From NCBI RefSeq assembly GCF_009846865.1, contig NZ_WUWN01000021.1, forward strand, positions 1-54,195: a stretch of 54,195 nucleotides of DNA. The letters run 5' to 3'. Below the pieces are notes generated by a model that did not search any database, was not told the origin of the DNA, and saw only the letters and a list, made by a program, of their open reading frames with translations. This DNA comes from Puerhibacterium puerhi (GTDB taxonomy: Bacteria > Actinomycetota > Actinomycetes > Actinomycetales > Cellulomonadaceae). A program made the translations under genes and the position numbers. Of the stretch, positions 39,456 through 48,858 are shown piece after piece (position 1 is the stretch's first letter; every line of letters starts with the position of its first letter).

Positions 39456-41191
39456 TGCCGCGCGAGCGCAACCGTCGCCCCGAGCCGGCTGGCAATGACA
39501 CCGGCTGGCTCGTCCTGGGCGGTGTGCTCGTGTTCGGCCTCGTGGTCGTTGCCGCGCTGTGGGCGGGTGCCCGCCTCAACCCCGCCTTCGCCCACACCAC
39601 CGACCCGGTGGTCATGCTCGGCGACGTGGTGACGGGGCGGGTTCCGATGACCGGCGCGCAGGCCGCAGTCACGTTCGGCAGCATCGTTGCTGCGCTGGCC
39701 GTAGCCGGCCTGTTGGTGTTCGCCGGGCTTCGAGTGCGCGGCGCCGGCTCACGGGTCGACTACAAGGCGCGCTGGTTGGCCAGCGGCCGCGACGTCGCCG
39801 CGCTCACTGCCCCGCAGGCCGCGAAGGACGCCGCCAGGCTCGGCGCCACGGGCGCCGGCGTCGGTGTCACGCTCGGCACGCACCTTCCCTCGCGCCAGGC
39901 GCTGTACGCCTCGTGGGAGTGGGTGCAGGTGTGGCTCATGGGCCCGCGGGCGGGCAAGACCTCCTGCGTGTGCATCCCGCAGGTTCTGGAGACCACCGGT
40001 CCCGTGCTGGCGACCACGAACAAGCCGGACTTGCCCGAGGCCACGCGCGGCCCGCGCAGCGAGCTCGGCGTGACCTATCTGCATGACCCGCAGGGCATCG
40101 TCGGGGCCGAGCCGACGTTCTGGTGGGACCCGCTGAGCTTCGTCACCGACATGGAGACCGCCGAGAGGCTGGCGGACGTGTTCATCTCGTCGGCCACGTC
40201 GGCCGGGGCCAAGCAGGATGCCTACTTCGAGTCCGCCGGCAAGGAGTTGCTCTCGCGGCTCCTGCTCGCCGCGGCGTTGGACCGCCGTCCCATCACCGAC
40301 GTGTTCACGTGGGCCAACGACCCGGACTCCACGCACTCCGACAACCCGGCCGCCGTGCTCAACAAGCACGGCGAGACGGCCAACGCCGTCGCGCTCGAGC
40401 GCACTCAAACGCTGACGGAGAAGCAGCGAGATGGCGTCTACGGGACCGTGCGGCCGTGGATCGGGGTGCTGGGCTCGAGCAAGATCGCCCCCTGGATCAC
40501 CGACCCGACCGGGGCCCGGCCGCACTTCGACCCACACCGGTTCGTGCGCTCTAGCGACACGCTCTACCTCGTTTCCAAGGAGGGCGGCGGGTCGGCTCGC
40601 GCGATCACTGCAGCACTGACCATGGCCGTGCTGACCGCGGCCGAGCAGGCTGGTGCCGCCAGCCCGGGCGGGCGTCTGCCGGTGCCGCTGACGGTGGTGC
40701 TCGACGAGGTCGCCAACGTGTGCCGGTGGCGTGAGTTGCCGGACGTCTACTCCCACTACGGCTCGCGCGGAATCGTCGTCAGCTCGTTCTTCCAGTCCTG
40801 GGCCCAGGGGGTCGAGGCCTTCGGCGAGACCGGCATGCAGAAGCTCTGGTCGGCCGCGAACGTCCGCGTGGTGGGGTCCGGCCTGAGCGAGGACAAGTTC
40901 CTTCCGTTCGTCTCCGGCCTGATCGGGGACCACGACGTGGTCAAGCGGTCGGCCACCCAGCAGAAGGGAGGTCGTAGCGTCTCGACGTCCGTCCAGCGCC
41001 AGCGCATCTTCGAGGTCTCCGACCTGACGGCGCTGCCGCAGGGCCGCGCCTTGCTGATGGGTTCGGGCCTGCCGCCGGCGCTGCTTCGGCTGGATCACTT
41101 CAGCGCCCGGCCGTACGCCGGCAAGGTCGCCGAGAGCTCCCGCTACTACGAATCGCAGCGCGAACGGCGCGCACGATGGGAGGCAGCATGA
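39452..41191 (+). CDS. VirD4/TraG-type coupling protein
   Basis: 579 aa, overlapping virB4 by four bases. Two N-terminal membrane helices (WLVLGGVLVFGLVVVAALWAGA at 19-40 and VTFGSIVAALAVAGLLVFAGL at 73-93) anchor it. Walker A is MGPRAGKTSC at about 163-172, and Walker B is LTVVLDEVANVCRW. A TraM-recognition region follows (YSHYGSRGIVVSSFFQSWAQG). It couples the relaxosome to the channel and pumps DNA. The presence of both this and VirB4 indicates a self-transmissible plasmid. Confidence 0.93.
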   Translation: MMPRERNRRPEPAGNDTGWLVLGGVLVFGLVVVAALWAGARLNPAFAHTTDPVVMLGDVVTGRVPMTGAQAAVTFGSIVAALAVAGLLVFAGLRVRGAGSRVDYKARWLASGRDVAALTAPQAAKDAARLGATGAGVGVTLGTHLPSRQALYASWEWVQVWLMGPRAGKTSCVCIPQVLETTGPVLATTNKPDLPEATRGPRSELGVTYLHDPQGIVGAEPTFWWDPLSFVTDMETAERLADVFISSATSAGAKQDAYFESAGKELLSRLLLAAALDRRPITDVFTWANDPDSTHSDNPAAVLNKHGETANAVALERTQTLTEKQRDGVYGTVRPWIGVLGSSKIAPWITDPTGARPHFDPHRFVRSSDTLYLVSKEGGGSARAITAALTMAVLTAAEQAGAASPGGRLPVPLTVVLDEVANVCRWRELPDVYSHYGSRGIVVSSFFQSWAQGVEAFGETGMQKLWSAANVRVVGSGLSEDKFLPFVSGLIGDHDVVKRSATQQKGGRSVSTSVQRQRIFEVSDLTALPQGRALLMGSGLPPALLRLDHFSARPYAGKVAESSRYYESQRERRARWEAA

Positions 41192-41598
41192 CCGCCGAGT
41201 TCGTCGACGTCGACGTTGACCTTGATGAGGTCAACGACCCGACGCCGCGCACGTACTACGCCAATGTCGCCGAGTGGGTCGAGCAGTGGCTGCTACCGCA
41301 CTGGAAGCGCAACCCCAAGCAGGGCAAGTGGGACCCCCGGTGGTGGGAGTACGCCGAGGTCATCGCGCGCCTGGAGGCGCTGTGGCAGTCCTGGGAGTTC
41401 CTGCGCCACGAGGGGATGACGGGCATGACCGTCTTCTTCCGCGACTACCTCGGCCCGGAGATGCGCGAGATCACGGCCCCCGACGGGCCGTTCTGGAAGC
41501 TGAGCGACGTGCAGGAGCGCGAGCTTCCGCAGCAGTGGCCGGCCGAGGCACCGCCTGCCGGCCTGTTCCGTTCGGCCGACGACCCGGCCGAGCAGTGA
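41188..41598 (+). CDS. DUF4913-family protein
   Basis: 136 aa from ATG 41188 with GGGAGG upstream. WVEQWLLPHWKRNPKQGKWDPRWWEYAEVIARLEALWQSWEFLRHEG followed by GMTVFFRDYLGPEMREI and DGPFWKLSD is the full DUF4913 pattern (Trp-rich). These proteins follow coupling-protein genes in actinobacterial plasmids and integrative elements. Their function is unknown; a relaxosome-coupling adaptor is one possibility. Confidence 0.88.
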   Translation: MTAEFVDVDVDLDEVNDPTPRTYYANVAEWVEQWLLPHWKRNPKQGKWDPRWWEYAEVIARLEALWQSWEFLRHEGMTGMTVFFRDYLGPEMREITAPDGPFWKLSDVQERELPQQWPAEAPPAGLFRSADDPAEQ

Positions 41599-41615
41599 TC
41601 GCAGGGAGGGCACGC

Positions 41616-42431
41616 ATGATCGAGGATGAAATCGCCCAGGAGACCGACCAGCTCGTCCGCACGGCCTTCATGGCGCTCGGGCAGCTGCGCGAGCGTTCTG
41701 CGCGGAACCAGGCCGCCCGGTCGGCGGCGCAGTTCCAGGAGGTCGCCCGCCAGGACGCTCAGGTGCGGGAGAACACCCGCCTGGTGCACGAGCGCGTGCA
41801 GCGTGACGGCTTTTGGCGCGCTGCGTCGCCGGCTGCGATCGCCGACGTCGCGCGGTACACCGCCGCGGTCGCTCGGCACGACGTGCGCGGCCGGGAGGCC
41901 GACGCGATCGTCGCGGAGCAGCTGCACAGCCGGTATGGCATCAACCTTGCGGCGATCCGCCTCGCGCACCCGGAGAGCGAGGAGGCGCGTCGCCAGGCGT
42001 TGGTCGATGCTCTCGACGATGCCATGGCCGTTCGCCGTCAGGACGCCCTCGCCCGCGAGGATCTGGCTGCCTCGGCCCAGCTCGACGAGCGGGCCGACGA
42101 CAAGGAGGAGGTAGCCGACCCGTCCGCCGCCGCCGACGCCAGCGAGGCACAGGAGCTGCGGGACGACGCCCGCGAACACCACGCCGAGGCGGACCGCATC
42201 AGTGCGGACGCGTCCTCGGCGGACGCGCCGCCGCCGTACACCCGCGCCAGCGAGCATGAGCTGAAGGCGGTGCCGGACGCAGCGGCCGAGGCGCGCCGCA
42301 CGTCGGCGACCAACTTCCCGAAGTCGGCCAACGCGGTCCTGCGCGACTCCCGTCGCGGCAGTGCCCCTCGAGCGCGCACGATTCTGAGACGCTCAGGCGC
42401 ACGCGAGAGGAGCCCTGAACTAACGCGCTAA
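41616..42431 (+). CDS. Coiled-coil protein, last gene of the right transfer operon
   Basis: 271 aa from ATG 41616 with GGGAGGG upstream. It is highly charged and helical through residues 1-180 (QLRERSARNQAARSAAQFQEVARQDAQV...), with an Asp/Ala-rich acidic stretch and a basic, disordered C-terminus (SRRGSAPRARTILRRSGARE). No named domain is seen. The mixture resembles mobilisation accessory proteins encoded after DUF4913 in other actinobacterial elements. It ends 54 bases before the stop of the convergent cargo operon. Confidence 0.7.
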   Translation: MIEDEIAQETDQLVRTAFMALGQLRERSARNQAARSAAQFQEVARQDAQVRENTRLVHERVQRDGFWRAASPAAIADVARYTAAVARHDVRGREADAIVAEQLHSRYGINLAAIRLAHPESEEARRQALVDALDDAMAVRRQDALAREDLAASAQLDERADDKEEVADPSAAADASEAQELRDDAREHHAEADRISADASSADAPPPYTRASEHELKAVPDAAAEARRTSATNFPKSANAVLRDSRRGSAPRARTILRRSGARERSPELTR

Positions 42432-42484
42432 CTGACTGAGTCCGGCGGATTGCGATGAGTCACGGCGATTGGTGCGTGCCGCAA

Positions 42485-43411
42485 TCAGTAGCCGAGCTCT
42501 GGATCGACGATGCCCTCGAGAGGATCGCCAACGACGAAGCAGAGCGCGTTCTGGACGACTCGCTCCCGCAGAAGCGGTTCGATCATGCCGGTCGTGTCGG
42601 CGCTGTGCGGAGTGATCAAAGCGCGCGGCTGGCTCCAAAGAGGATGCCCATCAGGCAAGGGCTCCGGGTGAGTCACGTCGAGGGCCGCCCCACCGATCCG
42701 CCCATCCGCAAGGCCGTCTACTAGCGCTTTGGTGTCCACGAGAGCGCCGCGAGCGACGTTGACAAGTATCGCGTCGGGACGCATCGTGGCGATCTCACGC
42801 TGCCCAATCAGAAAGCGCGTATCTGGTGTTAGAGCTGCTGCGAGAACGACGATGTCGGCAGTACCGAGTTCATCGCGCAAGTGCTCTTGCGTAACCGTAC
42901 GTGTTGCGCCGGGCAGCGGATCGGGCCGACGGCGCACGATGACGCTGTTGGCACCGAACGGCTCAAGCAGGCGGAGCAATTCGCGCGTCACTCCGCCGGC
43001 TCCGACGATCACTACGTTCTGCCCGTGCAGGGAGGTGCCCTTCTGCTCGCCCCAAGACCCGGCACGGGCGCGCTCGGGCAGATGTCGCAGCATGGCGAGG
43101 ATGAGAGCGAGCGCATGCTCGGCCACAGGGCGGGAGTAGGCGCCCTTGGCCGACGTCCATATCACGTCTCTGCCGCGTAGGACCCCCGCCCGAGCGTAAT
43201 CGTCCACCCCTGCGGACGGCAGTTGAACCCAGCGGGCGCCGGGAGCTTGCTCAAGGACGTCGCGAAGGCCCACCGGGTCGTGGAAGCCAAGCCAAACGAT
43301 CCCGTCAGTTTCCGGGCCGAGGGGCACCAACGGAACGCCGGCGACGCGAAGAGCACGCGTCACGGCGGTGCTCATGTCTCCGGCGTGCGGCATCACGCTT
43401 ATGCCGACCAT
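42485..43411 (-). CDS. D-isomer-specific 2-hydroxyacid dehydrogenase
   Basis: 308 aa from ATG 43411. A Rossmann NAD(P) motif VVIVGAGGVTRELLRLLEPFG is near 134-154. The catalytic triad is visible as Arg in NVARGALVD, Glu in HPEPLP and His in LITPHSADTTG. The family reduces 2-oxoacids such as glyoxylate, hydroxypyruvate or phosphopyruvate-type intermediates. As the final gene of the sugar operon it may clear a 2-carbon or 3-carbon oxidised by-product; substrate unknown. Confidence 0.85.
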   Translation of the reverse strand: MVGISVMPHAGDMSTAVTRALRVAGVPLVPLGPETDGIVWLGFHDPVGLRDVLEQAPGARWVQLPSAGVDDYARAGVLRGRDVIWTSAKGAYSRPVAEHALALILAMLRHLPERARAGSWGEQKGTSLHGQNVVIVGAGGVTRELLRLLEPFGANSVIVRRRPDPLPGATRTVTQEHLRDELGTADIVVLAAALTPDTRFLIGQREIATMRPDAILVNVARGALVDTKALVDGLADGRIGGAALDVTHPEPLPDGHPLWSQPRALITPHSADTTGMIEPLLRERVVQNALCFVVGDPLEGIVDPELGY

Positions 43412-43476
43412 GTCAATCCCTTGCGTCGTTCATAGCATTGATATATTCCAACGGAGGGCTGACGCAGGCGTCGGCG

Positions 43477-44502
43477 TTACTCCTCAAGGATCGACCGCGC
43501 GGTGTTAACGTCGGTTATCACCACGTTCGCCCATCCGCCGCGTAGCGCTCCCCGGATGGCTGCGGTCTTGCGTTCTCCACCGGCAACCGCGACGCGGCGA
43601 GGGATTGAGCGCAAGACGTCGGGATCGATGCCTATGACCCGCTCGTCCAGTTCCCTAGTCACCGGCTCGCCGCTCTCATTGAAGAAGCGCAGGCAGACGT
43701 CTCCTACTGCACCGGCCTGGCGGAGCGCTTCCTGGTCTGCTTCCGCGATGGAATTGCCGGACCGTCGCAGAAGTGGCGACGGCTCAAGTGCCCCTATGCC
43801 GACCAGCGCCATGCTGAGGTTGGGCCAGCGAGTACTGACCTGCGTAACGGTGGGATCTCCCATCAGGGATTCGCGTGCTTGCACGCTACCCAGGAGTCCC
43901 GGTGCTGAGAGGAAGATCGACTCAGCGCCGGTGGCCGCCGCCAGTTGCGTGAGCAGGCGAGTGGCATCCGCCTGAACGCGCGGCTCTCCGATACCGCCTA
44001 CCAGTTGCACGACTTCAGTGACCACCCGGGTCGTGAACGGCCGCAGGGCGTCCACTGTTGCCAGCAGAGATGCGCTCCAGGACGATATACCGATGGACTC
44101 ACCGCCGGTGAGAGTCGTTTCTAGGTATACGGCGGCCGCGGTACCGAGGGCTCGCAGTTCGTCAGTGTGGCCGCTGGAGTCGACGACGACAGCTTCGGAA
44201 AGCCCGTAAGTCGCTTCGAGTCGCTGCTCGAGCTCGGTGTAAACGCCCGGAGGTTCGCTGACCGTCGTTCGGACGATCCCAACCTCTGCCGCCTTCTTGA
44301 GCAGTCGGGACACGCGGGGCTGTGAGACGTGCAACTCGGCCGCAATCTCTGCCTGGCGCATCCCGCGTTCGTGATACATGCGAGCGATCTTGGCCATCAG
44401 CCGCGATTGCTCGTGCAACTGAGGTCGGCGGTCCGAAGGTGAGGCGGCCAAGCCGATTGCCAACGTCGGTCCTTCCGTTGCCGTATTCAGCTCCGACTGC
44501 AC
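43477..44502 (-). CDS. SorC-family sugar-responsive regulator
   Basis: 341 aa from GTG 44502. An N-terminal helix-turn-helix (ARMYHERGMRQAEIAAELHVSQPRVSRLLKKAAEVGIVRT, about 40-79) is followed by the SorC sugar-phosphate-binding domain (GESIGISSWSASLLATVDAL, then VVQLVGGIGEP). The C-terminal GVAGG-like close is VAVAGGERKTAAIRGALRGGWANVVITD. SorC proteins sense phosphorylated sugars and control catabolic operons. It sits inside the operon it probably controls, 20 bases after the transketolase gene. Confidence 0.9.
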   Translation of the reverse strand: MQSELNTATEGPTLAIGLAASPSDRRPQLHEQSRLMAKIARMYHERGMRQAEIAAELHVSQPRVSRLLKKAAEVGIVRTTVSEPPGVYTELEQRLEATYGLSEAVVVDSSGHTDELRALGTAAAVYLETTLTGGESIGISSWSASLLATVDALRPFTTRVVTEVVQLVGGIGEPRVQADATRLLTQLAAATGAESIFLSAPGLLGSVQARESLMGDPTVTQVSTRWPNLSMALVGIGALEPSPLLRRSGNSIAEADQEALRQAGAVGDVCLRFFNESGEPVTRELDERVIGIDPDVLRSIPRRVAVAGGERKTAAIRGALRGGWANVVITDVNTARSILEE

Positions 44503-44522
44503 ATGCGAGTGTACGCGGTCGT

Positions 44523-45470
44523 TCAGACGCCCAACAGGTCCGCGGCTGCATGGGCGATGCCCTCAGCATTGATGCCGAAGTGGTCCAGCAGCCAACTGAC
44601 CGAACCCGTGGGAGCGAACTGATCCGGCACTCCAACAAAGCGCATCGGGGCAGGCACGTGCTGGGCGAGGTACTCCGCCACGGCTCCACCGAGCCCACTG
44701 GTGAGGGCCTCCTCAACCGTGACGATGCCCTTGGTCTGCGTCGCCGCGGCATGCAGCGCCTGCTCATCGAGCGGCTTGATTGTGGGCATCGACAAGACGC
44801 GCGCGCTGATCCCCCTCGCCGCGAGCAACTCGGCAGCCTCGAGAGCGCGAGAGACGACCGTACCCGTCGCCACAACGGCGATGTCCTGCCCCTCGCGCAG
44901 GGTCACAGCCTTGCCGGCAACGAACTCATAGTCATTGGGGTTCACAGCGGGCACGCCCATCCGGCTCACCCGGATGAACACTGGGCCGTCGTGCTGTGCG
45001 GCCCAGCGGATGGCCTGCGCCGTTTCCTCCGGGTCGGCGGGAACGACGATGGTCAGGCCCGGGATTGCACGGAGCCAGGCGAGGTCCTCGATGGAGTGAT
45101 GTGTCGGCCCCAGTTCCCCGTAGGCCATCCCGGGGCTCTGCCCGACGAGCACCATGTGGTGGCGGGAGTAGGCGGCGTCGACCTTGATCTGCTCCATCGC
45201 CCGGGCGGTGAGGAAGCAGGATGCGGCCGAGACGAACGGCACCTTGCCGCCGTTGGCGAGCCCGGCGGCTACCCCGACCATGTCCTGCTCAGCGATGCCG
45301 ACGTTGATCAGCCGATCGGGGAACTTCTCCTGGAACGGGGCAAGCTTGCTCGACCCGACGGAGTCGTTCACGACGGCGACGATTCGCTCGTCGTTCTCCG
45401 CGAGCTGGACCAGCTCAGCGACGTACGCGTCGCGGCAATCATGCAGCGTGGAGGTTGCGAGGGTAGTCAT
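44523..45470 (-). CDS. Split transketolase, C-terminal subunit
   Basis: 315 aa, equal to the pyrimidine-binding plus C-terminal domains of transketolase. The catalytic Glu lies in FPDRLINVGIAEQDMVGVAAGLANGG (about 51-76). The substrate-phosphate region includes YGELGPTHHSIEDLAWLRAIPGL, and the C-terminal domain begins AVVATGTVVSRALEAAELL. It overlaps the N-subunit stop (ATGA), so the two are made together. Split transketolases usually serve specialised sugar pathways rather than the housekeeping pentose-phosphate route. Confidence 0.92.
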   Translation of the reverse strand: MTTLATSTLHDCRDAYVAELVQLAENDERIVAVVNDSVGSSKLAPFQEKFPDRLINVGIAEQDMVGVAAGLANGGKVPFVSAASCFLTARAMEQIKVDAAYSRHHMVLVGQSPGMAYGELGPTHHSIEDLAWLRAIPGLTIVVPADPEETAQAIRWAAQHDGPVFIRVSRMGVPAVNPNDYEFVAGKAVTLREGQDIAVVATGTVVSRALEAAELLAARGISARVLSMPTIKPLDEQALHAAATQTKGIVTVEEALTSGLGGAVAEYLAQHVPAPMRFVGVPDQFAPTGSVSWLLDHFGINAEGIAHAAADLLGV

Positions 45471-46378
45471 GAGTTCTCCAGCTCGGCCAGGGCCTGGTCG
45501 ACCTGCCCCTCGGAGGGGACCTTGTGGTGCCAGGCGACGTTGTCGGACATGAACGAGATCGGGTGGCCCTTGTGGGTGTGGGCGATCACCGCGGTGGGCC
45601 TGCCCGACGCGGCGGGGACGGCGGCGAACGCGTCCACGAGCGCGCCGTGGTCGTGCCCGTCGACCTCGACCACCTCGAGCCCGAACGCGGCGAGCTTGTC
45701 GGCCAGCGGCTCGAGGTCGTTGGTGTCCGACACCTTCGCGCCCTGCTGCAGGCGGTTGCGGTCGACGACCACGCACAGGTGCTCGAGCCGGTGGTTGCCG
45801 GCCGTCATCAGGGCCTCCCAGTTGGAGCCTTCCTGCAGCTCCCCGTCGCCGACGACAACGAAGGTGCGGCGTCCGGACCCGTCGAGCTTGCCGGCGAACG
45901 CCGTGCCCACCGCGATCGGCAGCCCGTGCCCGAGGGGGCCGGTGCTGGCCTCGACCGCCTCGATCTTGGTGCGGGCCGGGTGGCCGTTGAGCGGGGAGAG
46001 CGGCTGCATGAACGTGCCCAGCTGCTCCGGCGGCAGGAAGCCGGCGGTCGCCAGGGTGGTGTAGAGCGCGGCGGCCGCGTGGCCCTTCGACAGGATGAAC
46101 CGGTCGCGGTCGGGGTCGTCCAGCCGGTCCGGGGCGACGTTCATCGCGTGCAGGTACAGCGTCACCAGGATGTCGATGACGGAGAACTCCCCGCCGATGT
46201 GCCCCAGCCCGGCCGCGCGGACCATCTTGATGTCGCGCCGGCGCACCGCCCGGGCCGCCTCGCGCAGGTGCGCGGTGATCTCCTCCCGCGTGGCGTCCGG
46301 GGCCGTCCGGCCGAAGACGCGCAGCGCCTCGACGGGGACCGCGCCGACGTCCGGCACGAGGTCTTCCTCGACAGTCAT
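45467..46378 (-). CDS. Split transketolase, N-terminal subunit
   Basis: 303 aa, the thiamine-diphosphate-binding half. GHIGGEFSVIDILVTLY and RFILSKGHAAAALYTTLATAG are the N-terminal hallmarks. The cofactor motif is GDGELQEGSNWEALM with VVVDRNRLQQG. The C-terminal KGHPISFMSDNVAWHHKVPS fits transketolase well. It starts at ATG 46378 just after the isomerase gene. Third-position GC is clearly higher here and in the isomerase than in the kinase, transporter and regulator genes around them. Confidence 0.93.
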   Translation of the reverse strand: MTVEEDLVPDVGAVPVEALRVFGRTAPDATREEITAHLREAARAVRRRDIKMVRAAGLGHIGGEFSVIDILVTLYLHAMNVAPDRLDDPDRDRFILSKGHAAAALYTTLATAGFLPPEQLGTFMQPLSPLNGHPARTKIEAVEASTGPLGHGLPIAVGTAFAGKLDGSGRRTFVVVGDGELQEGSNWEALMTAGNHRLEHLCVVVDRNRLQQGAKVSDTNDLEPLADKLAAFGLEVVEVDGHDHGALVDAFAAVPAASGRPTAVIAHTHKGHPISFMSDNVAWHHKVPSEGQVDQALAELENS

Positions 46379-46381
46379 CTC

Positions 46382-47371
46382 TCAACCCCTCATGCTGCTG
46401 AAGAGGGCGTCCTGCACCAGCTTCTGGGCCCTCATCGCGTCCTGGTCGGCCTGCGCGGCGCGCAGCGCCTCGATGTCGATCTCGTCCAGCGCCCGGTGGA
46501 TCGCCTTGAGGAACCGGATCGACAGCCTCGCCGCCTCGACGGTGTCCTCCCGGAACGGGAACTGGTCGAGCTGCCACACGCCCTCCCAGCCGTTGACCTT
46601 CAGCGTGTAGAAGTACTCGAAGACCTCGACGGGGTGCACCGTGCCGACGACCATGTCGTCGTCCCAGCCGCGCAGGTTGTCGTTGACGTCCATCGCCCAC
46701 AGCAGCCCGTGGTCGATGAGCAGCTGGGCCGACGCCGCGGGCGACTCCCCGCCGAACAGCGCGTGGCCGAAGTCGAGGAGCACCCCGACGTTGTCGACGC
46801 CCATGGCCTTGATGCCCAGGACGGTCTTGGCGGCCGAGTCCCAGAACATCTTGACCCGCGGCTCGCGCGGCTTGTACTCGATGACCATCTTCACGTCGGG
46901 GTTGGCCTGGGCCAGCTCCCGCATGCCGGAGACGGCCAGCTCCCACTGCTCCTGGTGCGACACCTGGAACGGGTAGTCCCAGCCGTCCTGGCCGGGCCAG
47001 ACCTTCAGGTACTTCGCGTCCAGGGCCCGGACGACCTCGGCCGCCTCGTCCAGGAACGCCAGCAGGTCGGCGCGGACCTGCGGGTCGGGGTTCGTGAACG
47101 CACCCTTGGCGTACTTGCGCATGTAGATCTCGGGCGTCACGCCGATCGCCCGCAGGCCGTTGCGCTTGAGGGCGGCCGAGACGTCGTCGACGGTGACGCC
47201 CTCGGTGAACGGGTAGGGCACGTCCACCCACGACAGGTCACCGACCTGGCCGGCACGGTCGATCTGCTCGAGCGTGGTGACCGGCGGGGCGTACCCGTCG
47301 GTGGCGTAGCGGTCCACGTACGACGCGAAGTGCCACAGGCCGGCACCGAACTCAGGAAGCCGTGAAGGCAT
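46382..47371 (-). CDS. Xylose-isomerase-like TIM-barrel sugar isomerase
   Basis: 329 aa from ATG 47371. The fold pattern is that of sugar isomerases/epimerases: a metal Glu in [11 protein letters not shown] (about 148-158), Asp/His in [16 protein letters not shown], and Asp/His in [17 protein letters not shown] with [15 protein letters not shown]. Enzymes of this family convert aldoses to ketoses, including D-apiose to D-apulose and L-rhamnose-type sugars. The context (FGGY kinase and split transketolase) makes an apiose-type isomerase reasonable. The exact substrate is inference. Confidence 0.85.
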   Translation of the reverse strand: MPSRLPEFGAGLWHFASYVDRYATDGYAPPVTTLEQIDRAGQVGDLSWVDVPYPFTEGVTVDDVSAALKRNGLRAIGVTPEIYMRKYAKGAFTNPDPQVRADLLAFLDEAAEVVRALDAKYLKVWPGQDGWDYPFQVSHQEQWELAVSGMRELAQANPDVKMVIEYKPREPRVKMFWDSAAKTVLGIKAMGVDNVGVLLDFGHALFGGESPAASAQLLIDHGLLWAMDVNDNLRGWDDDMVVGTVHPVEVFEYFYTLKVNGWEGVWQLDQFPFREDTVEAARLSIRFLKAIHRALDEIDIEALRAAQADQDAMRAQKLVQDALFSSMRG

Positions 47372-47428
47372 TTTTATTCAGCTCCGATCATCGATTCGAA
47401 TCAACTGTCTCACGCCGTGCACGCTCTG

Positions 47429-48847
47429 TCACAGGCGGGCGCGCCCGACGGCTCGAGACCACTGCCCGCGGGCCTTTCGCCGAGCTCTGGCATCGAGCCT
47501 AGGGTTGTAGGTTGCGCTGGCGGGGCAAGGCGGAAGTCGCTTGCCTAGTGCCTCGAAGGCCAGTTCAGCTGCGCCGTACAGAGCAACGTCGGCCTGCCCA
47601 GCCACGGTCACCGGAGCGCCAAGGGCATCCGCCTGTGTCTGCATGAGCAGAGTCGATACCGTCGCGCCGCCGTCTGCGCGAAGGAAGCCCAGCTCGCCAG
47701 CCTCGTCGTTCATCGCTTCGACCACGTCGGTCACTTGCATCGCGACGGCATCGAAAGCTGCTCGCGCGACGTGCGCGGGCGTGGCGCCTGCGGTGAGCCC
47801 TGTCAGGACGCCGACAGCGCTGGGGTCCCAGAACGGCGCGCCCATACCCGCGAAAGCCGGCACGAGGCTCACGCCACCGGCATCCGGAACCGTGCTGGCC
47901 AACGCGCTGAGGGCTGCACTGTTTTGTACTCCCAAGATGCGGGCGGTCCAGTCTAGAGCCGCTCCGCTGTAACGAATGTTGCCCTCGAGTGCGTAGGTGG
48001 GATGGTCGGTGAGCCAGGCGAGGGTTGTGGCAATTCCGGAGCGATAACGCAGACGAGCGCCGCTTCCTTGCATAACGGACGATCCGGTGCCGTATGTGGC
48101 CTTGACGAGCTCGGGGGAGCCTCCTCCGTGTCCGCGCAGCGCGGCGTGGGAGTCGGCCATGACTGCCAGGATCGGAAGGCCGGAGGGCAGGCCGTCACAC
48201 GCGACGACTCCCATCTGGGTACTCGAGGAGCGCACTTCGGGCAGAGCCGAGGCCGGCACTTCGAATAGGTGGAGTAGGTCGTCGTCCCAGTTCAGCTTGT
48301 CGAGGCGGAACAGCAGAGTGCGCGAGGCGTTTCCAGCCTCGATCACGTGGCTTCGGCCCCCGGTGAGCTTCCACACCAACCAGCTGTCGACCGTGCCCAC
48401 GAGCGTGTTGCCAGCCGCACGCTGAAGTAGCCAGGCCATTTTGGGGGCGGAGAACATGGGATCGATCGGCAGACCAGTACGTTCGTGGACCAGCGTTGCA
48501 ATGTCGTCGCTCGCCAGTTGTGCGCACTGTTCGACTGTTCGGGTGTCGTGCCAACTCAGCAGCGGCGCAATCGGCATTCCCGTCGTCGGGTCCCACGCGA
48601 CCACCGACTCGCGCTGATTGCTGATCGCCAGACCGGCAACGTGCCGGGCTCCCACACGGTCGAGACACGCACGGATCACCTCTACCGACAGGTGCCAGAT
48701 TTCCTCTGCGTCCTGCTCGGCCTGTCGTGGTGCCGGATGCGCGATAGCGACGGGCACGCTCGCACGTGCTACCACCGCGCCGGTCTCGTCGATGGCCAGA
48801 GCTTTGGTGTTCGTCGTCCCTTGATCTAGGGCGATGACGACGTCCAT
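47429..48847 (-). CDS. FGGY-family carbohydrate kinase
   Basis: 472 aa from ATG 48847. The ATP-binding start is VVIALDQGTTNTKALAIDETG and the substrate segment is ISNQRESVVAWDPTTGMPIAPLLSWHDTRT, closer to glycerol-kinase-like members than to xylulokinases. The FGGY-like C-terminal signature includes FLRADGGATVSTLLMQTQADALGAPV. It phosphorylates a ketose made by the isomerase. The pathway suggests an apulose or related ketopentose kinase. It follows the transporter genes and lies 57 bases before the isomerase. Confidence 0.9.
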   Translation of the reverse strand: MDVVIALDQGTTNTKALAIDETGAVVARASVPVAIAHPAPRQAEQDAEEIWHLSVEVIRACLDRVGARHVAGLAISNQRESVVAWDPTTGMPIAPLLSWHDTRTVEQCAQLASDDIATLVHERTGLPIDPMFSAPKMAWLLQRAAGNTLVGTVDSWLVWKLTGGRSHVIEAGNASRTLLFRLDKLNWDDDLLHLFEVPASALPEVRSSSTQMGVVACDGLPSGLPILAVMADSHAALRGHGGGSPELVKATYGTGSSVMQGSGARLRYRSGIATTLAWLTDHPTYALEGNIRYSGAALDWTARILGVQNSAALSALASTVPDAGGVSLVPAFAGMGAPFWDPSAVGVLTGLTAGATPAHVARAAFDAVAMQVTDVVEAMNDEAGELGFLRADGGATVSTLLMQTQADALGAPVTVAGQADVALYGAAELAFEALGKRLPPCPASATYNPRLDARARRKARGQWSRAVGRARL

Positions 48848-48858
48848 GGTCGCCCCTT

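Noticed and set aside
42448-42486. GATTGCG/CGCAATC pair as a terminator between the transfer and cargo operons
   Set aside because: The loop is 25 bases and the stem only 7; possible but not convincing.
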